A stretch of DNA of 64,000 bases from CBDBLK01 sp965243145 (lineage in GTDB: Bacteria; Bdellovibrionota; Bacteriovoracia; Bacteriovoracales; Bacteriovoracaceae): positions 2,170,001 to 2,234,000 of the forward strand of contig CBDEUB010000002.1 in NCBI GenBank assembly GCA_965243145.1. The letters are read 5' to 3'. Of this stretch, positions 16,697 through 25,513 are shown one piece after another (positions within the stretch are counted from its first letter, which is position 1; each line of letters starts with the position of its first letter). The translations under genes and the position numbers were made by a program. A model generated the notes under the pieces. The model was not told the origin of the DNA. It was given only the letters and a program-made list of their open reading frames with translations, and made no database searches.

Positions 16697-19600
16697 CTAA
16701 ATGTCTTGAGTGAGAAAATTCTCCATCTCGGCATAACTGGGATCGACTACAAAGACCTGGCCTTGGCCACATTGGCGGCGGAAGAGGCGTTGGAGGGAAA
16801 CCGGCACGGGGCCACAAAAAGTTCCGCGGCCGTCTTTGATTTTGAGTTCGACGGGATAGGAAGAGAGTTTGCGGGTGAGGGCCTGGTGGAATTTCTCCCT
16901 CATCTCAAAAAAGCGTTGGGGATCGGACAAAATGTATTGCATGGCCCAATGGTATTGTCCCAAACTCAACTCGTCGCCGTCCCAAGTGGAGATCATCATT
17001 AGCGGTTTTTCCACGAAAAATTGTCGCTCCAGCATGGCCATGGCCGACTGGCCTCCCAGAAAGGCAAAGCTGGCATTGGGTGCAATGTCGGGATTGCCGG
17101 AGGCGAAATAGTGTTCTTGAGAATAGCTAAACGATTGGGCAGCGGTTTCGTTGTAGACCAGGGGAATCCCCCGCTCTGCCAAAAGTGCTTTTAGGCCCTT
17201 GAGGAAGTCGAGGGGGACTGGCCTTAAATCCTGCTGGCGGAGGGGTTCGATCCACACCGCCATGATGTCGTTTTGTTCGATCGCTTCCCGTACACATGCC
17301 AGGTCTTCTTGGGGCAAAATGTCCACCGCAAAATGGGGGGAAGGTGTCCCGCTCAGAGCGCGGGCCAAAAAGGTTCCGTGGCCAAAGCAATGCCCCTCAA
17401 AGGTGAGAGTGCGCTTTTGACGGCGGCCATAGTGCCACAAACTTTTAAAAATTTTGTCGGTGCACTCGGCCTGCCCGCTGGCGCTGTAGAGGTGGCGCAA
17501 CTCGGGCCGCACTTGCTCGGCAATTGATTTCAATAGGTCGAGGAATCGTCTGCCGACAAAATTAGAGAGGCAAATTTTATTGTTTAAACTGGGGAGTTGT
17601 TCCATCACATGATCGAAATCGAGATGGGAGAGGCCCAATGGGGCGTTGATTCTGTCCGACAGGCGCGGTGGAGTTTTTTTCCATTGGAGAGGGGAAGTGT
17701 AGTAGAAGACATCGCGGTATGGCCCGGAGTCGCGGTAGTCTTCTCTCAGATAGGATTGTTCGTAGGCCCCCAGAGAGAGGTTGATGGAGAGCATGCTGGC
17801 CGCCACTTTGTCGCGTGTGCGGCCTTGGATGCGTTCAATTCCCCGGTTCATCGCCAGGGCCGCCAGGGCGTATTTCATCGGGCGGCCGAGGCCCAAATGG
17901 CGGTGTTGGGGATGAACAGTGGTATCCATTGCATACAGGCCGTTGAGGTCGAGAAAATGGGGGTCTTGGCGGACGCCGCTCGTGGCCGAGTGGTCTTTGG
18001 GAAGGGAGCTAAAGCTGATCGCCTTGAGTTCCCGTGATTGCCCATCTGGGGCCTCCCTTGATTCGAGCACCAGACAGAGGTTGAGAGCGCTGGATGCCGC
18101 CGCCTTGAAAATCTCTTCCCTGGTCTGGCGGGCGGGTTCGTAACTCAGCCGTTGCAGTTCTTGAATGGGGCCGTTGTATTGGGGATAATTTTTGTCGTCC
18201 ACCAAAATGATTTCTTCGCCCGGGCACAATTTTCCCTGGGAGTGCATGATCTGGTTGATCCCGGCGAGCAATGAGGCCTCGGAGAGGCGTTTGCCGTGCA
18301 AGACATTCCAGCGCGTGCGCAAAAGCAGCTCGTGCCATTGGTAGAGTTCGTCGGTTTGTTGTCCCATCGGCCTGGAAGAAGTGGGGTGGGCCGCGGATGG
18401 AGGCAGATCGCGCTTTAAAAAAATCTTTTGTGCTAAAGTTTCCAGCCGTTCAAATAAAAAATCCAAATCGGCGTCGGAAAAGGCGGTGTTGAGGCGGAAG
18501 CGCAAAGTTTTCTCTCCCGCCGGGTAGTAGAGTAGGCCATGGGCAAATCGTTGCCCAACAAAAAGCTGTATTTGAGAAGCATCTTTCAGGTCAAAGGCAA
18601 AGGCCAGACCTTGGGCGCGTGGCCTCTCGACAAATGTTTGATGGGCCTCTATAAAGTCGTTCAGTCTCTTCCAAACCTTTTTTTCCAGTTGGTGGATGCG
18701 GTCGCGGGATTGTTCCAGCGCCAGGGCGTGCTGATAACCACGGATTACTGAAGCGACATGAATGTGTCCGTTCCGTTCCCATTCCGCAAGTTGGAGGTGC
18801 TGCGAGCACAATACCAGTCCGCTTTGCGCCTTTTTGGCACAGGTGACATAATCGGGATAGAGGGCCTCGCCACTGCTGCTTTTAAGGTGAAATTGCCGGT
18901 GCCAGAAAAAAGTTTGTCCCAGGTGAAACCCAGTCTGGATTTCGTCGTAGATCAAAGGCACTTGAAAGCTCTTGGCCATTGACAAAAGGGCGGTGTGGAA
19001 GCGGCCAGAACTGTAGCGGTCGCCTCCTTCACACTGCATGGGTTCGATGATGATGGCGAAAATTTGTCCCGATAAAAGTTCGCGGCGAACGCTCATAAGA
19101 GAATCAATTTCTCTTTTCAGAGTGGCCTCACTGGGCCATTCCGCGGGCACATTCAGGCCAGTATCGGGGGCGTTTTCCCAAAATGTGCGCCACTCTTGGG
19201 GAAAAGGATACTCTATTTCGCTGCCCTCCAGTTCGGGGTAGGGGCAAAAAACGGTTTCCAGGCCCGGAATTTGGAAGGGTTCCCGTTTGCCCGGACTCCA
19301 GGTGCTGAACAGACTGAAGAGGGTACGGCCATAAAAACTTCCCTCGAAGGCCAAAACTTTGCGCGCCTCTTGGTGCGGGCGTCTTTGAGCACACAATCCC
19401 AAGGCCACTTCGTTGGCCTCGGAGCCGCTGTTGCACAAGAGAGTCGTCAACTGGGGGAAATGGGTTTGGCGCTTTAAAAAACTTTTGAACCCGCGCCACA
19501 GGCCGCGGAAATGCTCCCCTTGGGTGTCGTTTGTCCAGGCCTCTTGAAAGTGGGCAGTGCCCATAAACACCGAGGCGTTAAATCCCAGTCCCAAAGAGGC

Positions 19601-19816
19601 AATTTGGCTGGCGGCATCCATAATGTAGTGGGCCTCTTTGCCGGCAGTTTCAACGCCCAGGTAAGGCCCCTGCCCCTTTCTCAAGTCGGTGAGGTAGGTT
19701 TTTTTGTCGGGGGGAATAAAATCTTTGGCGTAATAATCTTGCAGCTTTTGCTTGGCGTACTCGGCATCGTCAGGTTCGATTAAGGGAATAGGGTGGGAAG
19801 TTTTAGGTTTAGGCAC
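16697..19816 (-). CDS. aminotransferase III - GNAT - pseudo-aminotransferase fusion
   Basis: A 1039-residue three-part protein. Residues 1-470 are a class III PLP aminotransferase closest in motifs to lysine 6-aminotransferase: CNSGSEANE at 128-136, IYDEIQTGF at 289-297, and the Schiff-base region CAKKAQSG at 326-333. Residues about 530-710 are a GNAT acetyltransferase with the acetyl-CoA loop HPQHRHLGLG near 636-645. Residues about 720-1039 are a second class III fold that has lost its catalytic residues: YNE replaces YDE at 888-890 and GGQ replaces the lysine near 921-923. The start overlaps the ddl-like stop by 8 nt. The substrate is unknown; a lysine- or peptide-derived product is an inference. 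Confidence 0.85.
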   Translation of the reverse strand: MPKPKTSHPIPLIEPDDAEYAKQKLQDYYAKDFIPPDKKTYLTDLRKGQGPYLGVETAGKEAHYIMDAASQIASLGLGFNASVFMGTAHFQEAWTNDTQGEHFRGLWRGFKSFLKRQTHFPQLTTLLCNSGSEANEVALGLCAQRRPHQEARKVLAFEGSFYGRTLFSLFSTWSPGKREPFQIPGLETVFCPYPELEGSEIEYPFPQEWRTFWENAPDTGLNVPAEWPSEATLKREIDSLMSVRRELLSGQIFAIIIEPMQCEGGDRYSSGRFHTALLSMAKSFQVPLIYDEIQTGFHLGQTFFWHRQFHLKSSSGEALYPDYVTCAKKAQSGLVLCSQHLQLAEWERNGHIHVASVIRGYQHALALEQSRDRIHQLEKKVWKRLNDFIEAHQTFVERPRAQGLAFAFDLKDASQIQLFVGQRFAHGLLYYPAGEKTLRFRLNTAFSDADLDFLFERLETLAQKIFLKRDLPPSAAHPTSSRPMGQQTDELYQWHELLLRTRWNVLHGKRLSEASLLAGINQIMHSQGKLCPGEEIILVDDKNYPQYNGPIQELQRLSYEPARQTREEIFKAAASSALNLCLVLESREAPDGQSRELKAISFSSLPKDHSATSGVRQDPHFLDLNGLYAMDTTVHPQHRHLGLGRPMKYALAALAMNRGIERIQGRTRDKVAASMLSINLSLGAYEQSYLREDYRDSGPYRDVFYYTSPLQWKKTPPRLSDRINAPLGLSHLDFDHVMEQLPSLNNKICLSNFVGRRFLDLLKSIAEQVRPELRHLYSASGQAECTDKIFKSLWHYGRRQKRTLTFEGHCFGHGTFLARALSGTPSPHFAVDILPQEDLACVREAIEQNDIMAVWIEPLRQQDLRPVPLDFLKGLKALLAERGIPLVYNETAAQSFSYSQEHYFASGNPDIAPNASFAFLGGQSAMAMLERQFFVEKPLMMISTWDGDELSLGQYHWAMQYILSDPQRFFEMREKFHQALTRKLSSYPVELKIKDGRGTFCGPVPVSLQRLFRRQCGQGQVFVVDPSYAEMENFLTQDI

Positions 19817-20819
19817 GATCTGTTTCCTCTAAAATGATTTGGCCCAAAAACTGTGCATAAGTGGGGCCATGGTTTTCCAGCATGGAGGGGAACATACTGA
19901 TGGGCGTGTGTCCTGGCAAGGTGTTAATCTCACTTAACCACGGTTGGCCTCTCTCGTCCAACAAAAAGTCGATGCGTGCCAAGTGGCGCAGTCTGAGGCC
20001 CACAAAGGCGGAGCGGGCGCAGTTTTCGATTTTTTCCTCAATTTGTTTGCTCAAATCGGGGGCCACCACCAGGGTGCGGGTTTTCCCCTCCTCGCTGTAT
20101 TTTTGAAAATGATCGTAAAAGCTGTTGGAGGGGCATAGGATTTCACCGGGGGGCGTGATGTGGAGTTTCCCCTTGTACTGGTAGGCGGAAACTTCCAACT
20201 CGCGGCCAATCATGGCCTTTTCCAGCAGAACGCAGGGCGAGTGGTGAAAGGCCTGATCGATGCTTTCTTCCAATTGGGAGGCATCGGTGACATGGTAGAC
20301 GCCGACACTGGAGCCTTGTTGGGCCGCTTTGACAAAAATGTCGCCACGGTATTGCTCGAAAAAGGCCAAGGCCCGTTGGTATCTGTCGTCCGCATCCTGG
20401 TGAAAAAAAATAAAGGGGGTGTTGGGGATGTGAAGGGCGTCGAGCCACAATTTGGCGGTCACTTTATTAAAACAAGTTTGACTGGCCTCGGGGCCTGGGC
20501 CAAAATAGGGCAACCCCATCAGTTCAAAAACGCTTTGGATGTGCCCCGTCTCTCCGGGGTATCCGTGCAGGCAGGGAATGGCGAAATCGAGTGCCACACT
20601 TTTTCCACTGGCACACCAAACCAGTTCCCCGCTCTTGCGCAATTCGCACACATCCCCCTCGCGGGTTCGCCGCGTACCTTCTTTGTCAATTTGGACATAA
20701 TGGGGTTCCACAAAGTCGAGGGCCGCCAGTTTTTGCCAAAAATATTCGGCACTGGCCAGGGAAATGTCGTGCTCGTCTCCTCCGCCACCACAGAGAAGCA
20801 AAACATTCAACTTCCTCAC
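19809..20819 (-). CDS. D-alanine-D-alanine ligase-like ATP-grasp enzyme
   Basis: A 336-residue ATP-grasp ligase of the Ddl family, which joins two D-alanines (or relatives) for cell-wall precursors. Visible motifs are LLCGGGGDEHDISLASA at the N terminus, PCLHGYPGETGHIQ, FVKAAQQGSSVGVYHV, GRELEVSAY, and the C-terminal ARIDFLLDE and EINTLPGHTPISMFP. It lies inside a thrS operon and is coupled to the aminotransferase-GNAT fusion gene, not in a mur cluster. It may therefore act in a specialised peptide pathway instead of, or as well as, murein synthesis. Its ATG overlaps the thrS stop by 4 nt. Confidence 0.9.
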   Translation of the reverse strand: MRKLNVLLLCGGGGDEHDISLASAEYFWQKLAALDFVEPHYVQIDKEGTRRTREGDVCELRKSGELVWCASGKSVALDFAIPCLHGYPGETGHIQSVFELMGLPYFGPGPEASQTCFNKVTAKLWLDALHIPNTPFIFFHQDADDRYQRALAFFEQYRGDIFVKAAQQGSSVGVYHVTDASQLEESIDQAFHHSPCVLLEKAMIGRELEVSAYQYKGKLHITPPGEILCPSNSFYDHFQKYSEEGKTRTLVVAPDLSKQIEEKIENCARSAFVGLRLRHLARIDFLLDERGQPWLSEINTLPGHTPISMFPSMLENHGPTYAQFLGQIILEETDRA

Positions 20820-22606
20820 GGCGTCGTGGCCTTAGGCAGGGAGAGATTTAAAGGGGTTGGCCTCAGTTGAGCGGGGACTTCTTCACTTTGCAGTTGGGTA
20901 AATTTGTCGATCAGTTCTTTGAGGGATAGGGTTTGGGTGCGCTTTTCGCCATAGGCCCTTAGGGAGACTTGCCCGCCTTCAACTTCCCGATCCCCCACCG
21001 CAATCATAAAGGGAATTTTGGCCTTTTGAATTTGCCTGGTTTTGTAACCCATAGATTCTTCCCTCTGGTCGAGACTGATGCGGAATCCGTGCCGTTCGAG
21101 TTCGGTGTGCAACTGTTGGCAAAATGGGCCATGAACCTCGTTTTTAATGGGTACGATAACCGCTTGTTCGGGTGCGAGCCAAAAGGGAAAGGCCCCGCCG
21201 GTGTGTTCGATATAAATTCCCATAAAGCGCTCCAGCGAACCTAAGAGGGCGCGGTGGATGACCACCGGACGCACTTCGCGGGAGTTGCTGTCGGTGTAGG
21301 TCAGGTCGAATCTCTCGGGCAGTTGAAAGTCCAGTTGAATAGTGCCCAGTTGGTGGTAGCGGTTGAGGGCATCGGCAATTTCCACATCGATCTTGGGGCC
21401 ATAAAAGGCCCCCTCTCCCTCTTTGACACAATATTCGTGCCCGCTGTTTTCCAGCGCTCCCTTGAGAGCGCTTTCGGCCCGTTCCCAGGTGGAGTCGTCG
21501 CCGATTTTGGGTTCGGGACGGGTGGACAGATTGACTTTAATTTTTTCAAAACCGAAGTGCTGGTAGCAAATAAAAAACATCTCCATCAGTTTTTTGATTT
21601 CCTCTTGAATGTCGTCAAAGGCAATGAAGACATGGGCATCGTCCTGGCAAAATGTGCGTACGCGGGTCAGTCCAGAGATGGCCCCGTGCTTTTCGTAGCG
21701 GTGGAGGCGGCCAAAGTCGGCATAGCGCAAGGGAAGGTTGCGGTAGGAATATTTGTAGTGTTTGAACATCAGCATGTGGCAGGGGCAGTTCATGGGTTTG
21801 ACCGCGTATTCCCGTTGGTCGATTTGACTGAAATACATATTTTCCTTGTAGTGTTCGTAGTGGCCAGAGGTGTGCCACAAATCGCTATCTAACACTTGGG
21901 GAGTGATCACTTCCTGATAACCGTAGTAACGGTAAATCCGGCGCATAAATTCGATCAGTTGGTTGTAGACGATGGCACCCTTGGGCATAAAGAAGGGACT
22001 CGCCGGGGCCACTTCTTCAAAGTGAAACAGGGAAAGCTCTTTGCCCAATTTGCGGTGGTCGCGTTTTTTGGCCTCTTCCAAAAAGCGCAAGTGTTGCTTG
22101 AGGTCTTCTTTGGAGAGAAAACTGGCGGCGTAGACCCTCTGGAGCATCTGCCTTTTTTCATCGCCTCTCCAATAGGCCCCCGCCACATGCAGGAGTTTGA
22201 AACTGGTGGGGAGTTGTCCCGTATTTTCCACATGTGGCCCCCTGCAAAGGTCGATAAATTCTCCCTGCTGATAACACGAAATATCTTCTTCTTCGGGGAT
22301 GGCCTGGATCAATTCGACCTTGAAGGACTGCCCATGTTGGGAAAAAAAATCCATCGCTTCTTGGCGTTGCATAACTTGCCGTTTAACGGAGAGTTTTTCA
22401 CCGATAATCCTTTTCATTTCTTTTTCAATTTGGCGAAGGTCGTCTTCGCTGAGGCGATGATCCATGTCCACATCATAGTAAAACCCGTTTTCGATAACCG
22501 GGCCGACGCCAAACTGAACGCCGGCATTAGGCCAAAGGCGTTGAATGGCCTGGGCCATGAGGTGGGCCGAAGAGTGGCGAATGGTATCAAGTTCGACGGT
22601 ACTCAT
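20816..22606 (-). CDS. thrS: threonyl-tRNA synthetase lacking the TGS domain
   Basis: About 596 residues from the ATG at 22606; a TTG at 22612 is the alternative. It charges tRNA-Thr. The editing (SAD) domain begins almost at residue 8 (DTIRHSSAHLMAQAIQRLWP) and includes FIDLCRGPHV. Class II motifs follow: motif 2 region RYADFGRLHRYEKHGA, KPMNCPCHMLMFKH with the zinc cysteine, and motif 3 HRALLGSLERFMG. The C-terminal anticodon-binding domain is complete. The usual N-terminal TGS domain of about 60 residues is missing. It leads the operon with the ddl-like and fusion genes. Confidence 0.95.
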   Translation of the reverse strand: MSTVELDTIRHSSAHLMAQAIQRLWPNAGVQFGVGPVIENGFYYDVDMDHRLSEDDLRQIEKEMKRIIGEKLSVKRQVMQRQEAMDFFSQHGQSFKVELIQAIPEEEDISCYQQGEFIDLCRGPHVENTGQLPTSFKLLHVAGAYWRGDEKRQMLQRVYAASFLSKEDLKQHLRFLEEAKKRDHRKLGKELSLFHFEEVAPASPFFMPKGAIVYNQLIEFMRRIYRYYGYQEVITPQVLDSDLWHTSGHYEHYKENMYFSQIDQREYAVKPMNCPCHMLMFKHYKYSYRNLPLRYADFGRLHRYEKHGAISGLTRVRTFCQDDAHVFIAFDDIQEEIKKLMEMFFICYQHFGFEKIKVNLSTRPEPKIGDDSTWERAESALKGALENSGHEYCVKEGEGAFYGPKIDVEIADALNRYHQLGTIQLDFQLPERFDLTYTDSNSREVRPVVIHRALLGSLERFMGIYIEHTGGAFPFWLAPEQAVIVPIKNEVHGPFCQQLHTELERHGFRISLDQREESMGYKTRQIQKAKIPFMIAVGDREVEGGQVSLRAYGEKRTQTLSLKELIDKFTQLQSEEVPAQLRPTPLNLSLPKATTP

Positions 22607-22629
22607 ATTCAATGGGACTCCATTCGGCC

Positions 22630-22659
22630 ATTATACACCCTTAGAATCTCTGTCTTCAA
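22630..22659 (-). promoter_or_regulatory. sigma-70-type promoter of the thrS operon
   Basis: Read on the minus strand, TTGAAG is followed after 18 nt by a perfect TATAAT (complement of 22630-22635). Transcription would start about 17 nt before the thrS ATG, and a GGAG lies between. A T-box or attenuator would not fit in so short a leader. Confidence 0.55.
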
Positions 22660-22765
22660 TGCCGGCGGGTGTACTGCAACGCTTTCTTGCCATTTTGTGT
22701 GCCGTTTTTGTATCTTGGAATTAAGGATTGGCCAATGTGAACAATTGGCCCGCCAGGAGGTAGTA

Positions 22766-24130
22766 TTGGGCCAAGTTCTTGGGCCAGAGAATAGGTCGAC
22801 GGGTGCTGAACTTCCCGGTTTGGCCGCCATTCAAAACCAAACTTATTCCGGCGAAGAGAGAGAGGAATATCTTTCTTTGGTGGCGGCCCTCTTGTTGGAG
22901 CAGGGCCGTTTTGTCGACTCTTTTGATACACTCCAGTCTTTGAGGAACGATTTTCCCCTTGCACAAAGTCAAATGGGCCTGGCCTTTTATAACTTGGGCA
23001 AGGTTTACTATGATAAATCCGATTTGGTGCGTGCAGAAGAAAACTTTGTTTGCGCTTACCAGTGCCTGGAAAATTCGAGCAGCATTTTTCAGACCCTCAA
23101 AATTTTGGGTTTTTTAATCCGCATTTCCTCTGAAAAACTGGAAGACGACAAGGCCAGGGCCTATATCGACGAGGCCAAAAGGCTGGTCGAGGCCCTGACT
23201 ACTTCCATGGCCAGTTTAAACGCCGAGTATTTTTACAATCTGGGAGTGGTCAACACCTATAAGGGCGATTTTAAGGCCGCCTATTCAAATTACGAACTGG
23301 CCTACCGCAAGTCCCGCGAGGAGGGCCAATCGGAATTGTCGTCAAAGACCTTGCTCGCCCTGGCCGTCAACGCATTTCATTGTAGAGAATTTGAGAATTG
23401 TTTAAAATTTATTGATCAAGTGATCGACCTGCTTAAAGTTGTCGAAAAGGGCCATGTTTTGGGCATGGCCTATTTTTACCAGGCCAAGGCCTTGGCCGAA
23501 TTGAAGCACTACGATCGCGCTTTATCCCGCTACCGTTTGGCCAATCGGGCCTTGCAGGAAAAAAAGTGTTGGAATTTATTTGGCCACATTTTGCTCGACC
23601 AGGGCATCGTCTACAAGCGCAGCGAGCGCTATGAAAAGGCCCTCGATCTTTTTCAATTGGCCCGCGATGCCGTTGACGAAACCACTTTTCGCCGTTTGAG
23701 TGGACTGCTCGACGATGAAGTCAAGGAAGTGACCGACAACACGGTTGATATTTATCTCGATCGGGTCAACTGCAAAGTCAAAGAGCGGGTTTTGGGAACC
23801 ATTGATTTTAAACACCGCTTTATCCTGTTGGAAATTCTCTTCTTATTGGCGCGCAATCCGGGGCATTATTACGATAAGGATGAATTGGTCAAGAAAATTT
23901 GGCAGGGTGAGTACAACCCCCTCATCCACGACAAACTCATCTACACCAGCGTGAGCCGCCTGAGAAAACTCATCGAACCCAAGAGTGGCCGGGGGGAGAA
24001 GTGCAAGTACATTATCCGGGGAAAAGACGGGTACGCTTTTAACCCCAGGGTCAAGATTCGGTTTTACATGGAACCCCACAATAACCGCGGCCGTCCGGTG
24101 GGCAATGTCGATTTGGGGAGTCCGGTCTAA
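22766..24130 (+). CDS. TPR-repeat protein with C-terminal OmpR/PhoB-type DNA-binding domain
   Basis: 454 residues from a TTG at 22766 with AGGAGG five nt upstream; the longer open frame reaching back to 21896 is the shadow of thrS. Residues about 30-330 contain tetratricopeptide-type repeats (MGLAFYNLGKVYYDKSDLVRAEENF, YNLGVVNTYKGDFKAAYSNYELAY, GMAYFYQAKALAELKHYDRALSRY). Residues about 345-440 are a winged helix with KLIYTSVSRLRKLIEP as recognition helix and YIIRGKDGYAFNP as wing. This recalls AfsR/SARP-like regulators, but with the DNA-binding domain last. No phosphoacceptor domain is present; the signal is probably a protein or peptide partner. Confidence 0.85.
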   Translation: MGQVLGPENRSTGAELPGLAAIQNQTYSGEEREEYLSLVAALLLEQGRFVDSFDTLQSLRNDFPLAQSQMGLAFYNLGKVYYDKSDLVRAEENFVCAYQCLENSSSIFQTLKILGFLIRISSEKLEDDKARAYIDEAKRLVEALTTSMASLNAEYFYNLGVVNTYKGDFKAAYSNYELAYRKSREEGQSELSSKTLLALAVNAFHCREFENCLKFIDQVIDLLKVVEKGHVLGMAYFYQAKALAELKHYDRALSRYRLANRALQEKKCWNLFGHILLDQGIVYKRSERYEKALDLFQLARDAVDETTFRRLSGLLDDEVKEVTDNTVDIYLDRVNCKVKERVLGTIDFKHRFILLEILFLLARNPGHYYDKDELVKKIWQGEYNPLIHDKLIYTSVSRLRKLIEPKSGRGEKCKYIIRGKDGYAFNPRVKIRFYMEPHNNRGRPVGNVDLGSPV

Positions 24131-24158
24131 CTTCACAAAGAAACCTAGTGAAACAAAA

Positions 24159-24977
24159 ATGAGGCCCAAAGAAACAGGCGTGAGAGTTCAAGGAGGTGAA
24201 CCGACCACTGATGTGGTGACTTCGGCCCACCAGGGAACTAATGATCAAGTTTTTCCTCAAATTTTGTCGTTGCATGTACCTCCTGGTTCTGTTATTGCAG
24301 ATGTAACTTATGGAAAAGGTGTTTTTTGGAAAAATGTTAATATGAATGGTTATAGACTTTTTATTTCTGATATTGATTTAAAAAGTAATATCCATAGAAT
24401 AAAAAACTCTCAAATTAAGGGAACCAGAATAGATTGCACAAATCTTCCCTATAGGGATAAATCTCTTGATTGTGTTGTTTTAGATCCCCCCTATATGGAA
24501 GGACTCTATCGGAAGAAACAGTCCCATTTGGCCGGTTCTGGGACACATGTAGCGTTTCGTCAAAGTTACTCTAATGGAAAGACAACAATTGAGGGGCCAA
24601 AGTGGCATAACGCTGTTATTGATTTGTATATTCGCGCGGGGTTAGAGGCCGAACGAGTTTTAAGGGAAGGCGGAACAATTATTGTGAAATGTCAAGATGA
24701 GGTGAGTGCCAATAAACAGCGGCTTACTCATGTTGAAATCATTTCGGCCTTTGAAAGTATGGGCCTTTATACAAAAGATTTATTTGTTTTAGTGAGAAAT
24801 AATAGGCCAGGAATAAGCCGATTAGTAAAGCAAGAGCACGCCCGGAAAAACCATTCCTATTTTTTGGTATTTAAAAAACAAAAAGTAAAGTTTTCTAACA
24901 TTCTTTCCGTTGAACCAACTCGTCGAGTAAAACAAAGGGATTACTCTGAAATGGCCTTTGCAAAGGCCAACTTATAG
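24159..24977 (+). CDS. DNA methyltransferase with DPPY motif
   Basis: A 272-residue protein from the ATG at 24159. Motif I is likely SVIADVTYGKGVF and motif IV is LDPPYMEG about 70 residues later, marking an amino-methyltransferase (N6-adenine or N4-cytosine). EAERVLREGGTIIVKCQDE is the typical following strand. The motif order with little between I and IV fits a gamma-like class. The 3' end overlaps by 83 nt the end of the convergent nuclease gene, and together they look like a type II restriction-modification system. The gene is AT-rich against its flanks. Confidence 0.85.
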   Translation: MRPKETGVRVQGGEPTTDVVTSAHQGTNDQVFPQILSLHVPPGSVIADVTYGKGVFWKNVNMNGYRLFISDIDLKSNIHRIKNSQIKGTRIDCTNLPYRDKSLDCVVLDPPYMEGLYRKKQSHLAGSGTHVAFRQSYSNGKTTIEGPKWHNAVIDLYIRAGLEAERVLREGGTIIVKCQDEVSANKQRLTHVEIISAFESMGLYTKDLFVLVRNNRPGISRLVKQEHARKNHSYFLVFKKQKVKFSNILSVEPTRRVKQRDYSEMAFAKANL

Positions 24978-25500
24978 GGATGAGAGATTTAATAAGTTGT
25001 TTTCTGACAGTTGTTGGATACTTTTTGTAGTTACTGCTCGGCAAGTTTTCATTGAGAATGAATCCATAATCCCACTTGTTTTGAAATTGGAAAAGATTGA
25101 CAGCGAGAATATCAAATTCTCCGAATTTTAGGCAGGTGGTTTTAAACAAAGACCCATCTCTCAGAACTATTGTTCTTTTATCACTTGCATCGCACTGGAA
25201 TTTGCCCGTAAATTTTCCATTGCTATGGCCTTTTATTGTAGCAGTTTGCAATGATTTTACCTCAATTTTAAATTCATATCCTTTATAGCTTATAACGAGG
25301 TCGCCTTTTTTGGTTCGATCATGGTCATTGTCTTTGCGCATGTTGGTTACATGAGGATTATTCGTAAAATATGAATGGACTTTTATTTCGGCGAGATAAC
25401 CCAAAATCATTCCTCTAAGGCTTGGGTTATTTTCAACAGTTTCTGAAAGCTCTTCTATTGTGATGTCCCACAAATCGAGAATATTTTTATTGTTTTTCAT
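24895..25500 (-). CDS. probable type II restriction endonuclease
   Basis: A 201-residue protein with a PD-(D/E)XK-like core: KKGDLVISYKGYEFKIEVKS, where D and E-V-K fit the metal site. It begins with a helical region (DITIEELSETV) and has LRGMILGYLAEIKVHSYF, a helix typical before such cores. Convergence with a DNA methyltransferase gene supports the role of restriction endonuclease. The recognition sequence cannot be predicted. The final 28 codons overlap the methyltransferase gene on the other strand. Confidence 0.75.
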   Translation of the reverse strand: MKNNKNILDLWDITIEELSETVENNPSLRGMILGYLAEIKVHSYFTNNPHVTNMRKDNDHDRTKKGDLVISYKGYEFKIEVKSLQTATIKGHSNGKFTGKFQCDASDKRTIVLRDGSLFKTTCLKFGEFDILAVNLFQFQNKWDYGFILNENLPSSNYKKYPTTVRKQLIKSLIPISWPLQRPFQSNPFVLLDELVQRKEC

Positions 25501-25513
25501 AATGGTGCTAAAT

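Noticed and set aside
21896..22765. Upstream 290-codon extension of the TPR regulator
   Set aside because: It lies antisense to thrS and mirrors that gene; the TTG at 22766 with AGGAGG five nt upstream is the better start.
24159..25500. Explaining GGCC enrichment by this restriction-modification pair
   Set aside because: Its recognition site cannot be read from sequence, a restriction site is usually avoided and not enriched, and the pair looks recently acquired.
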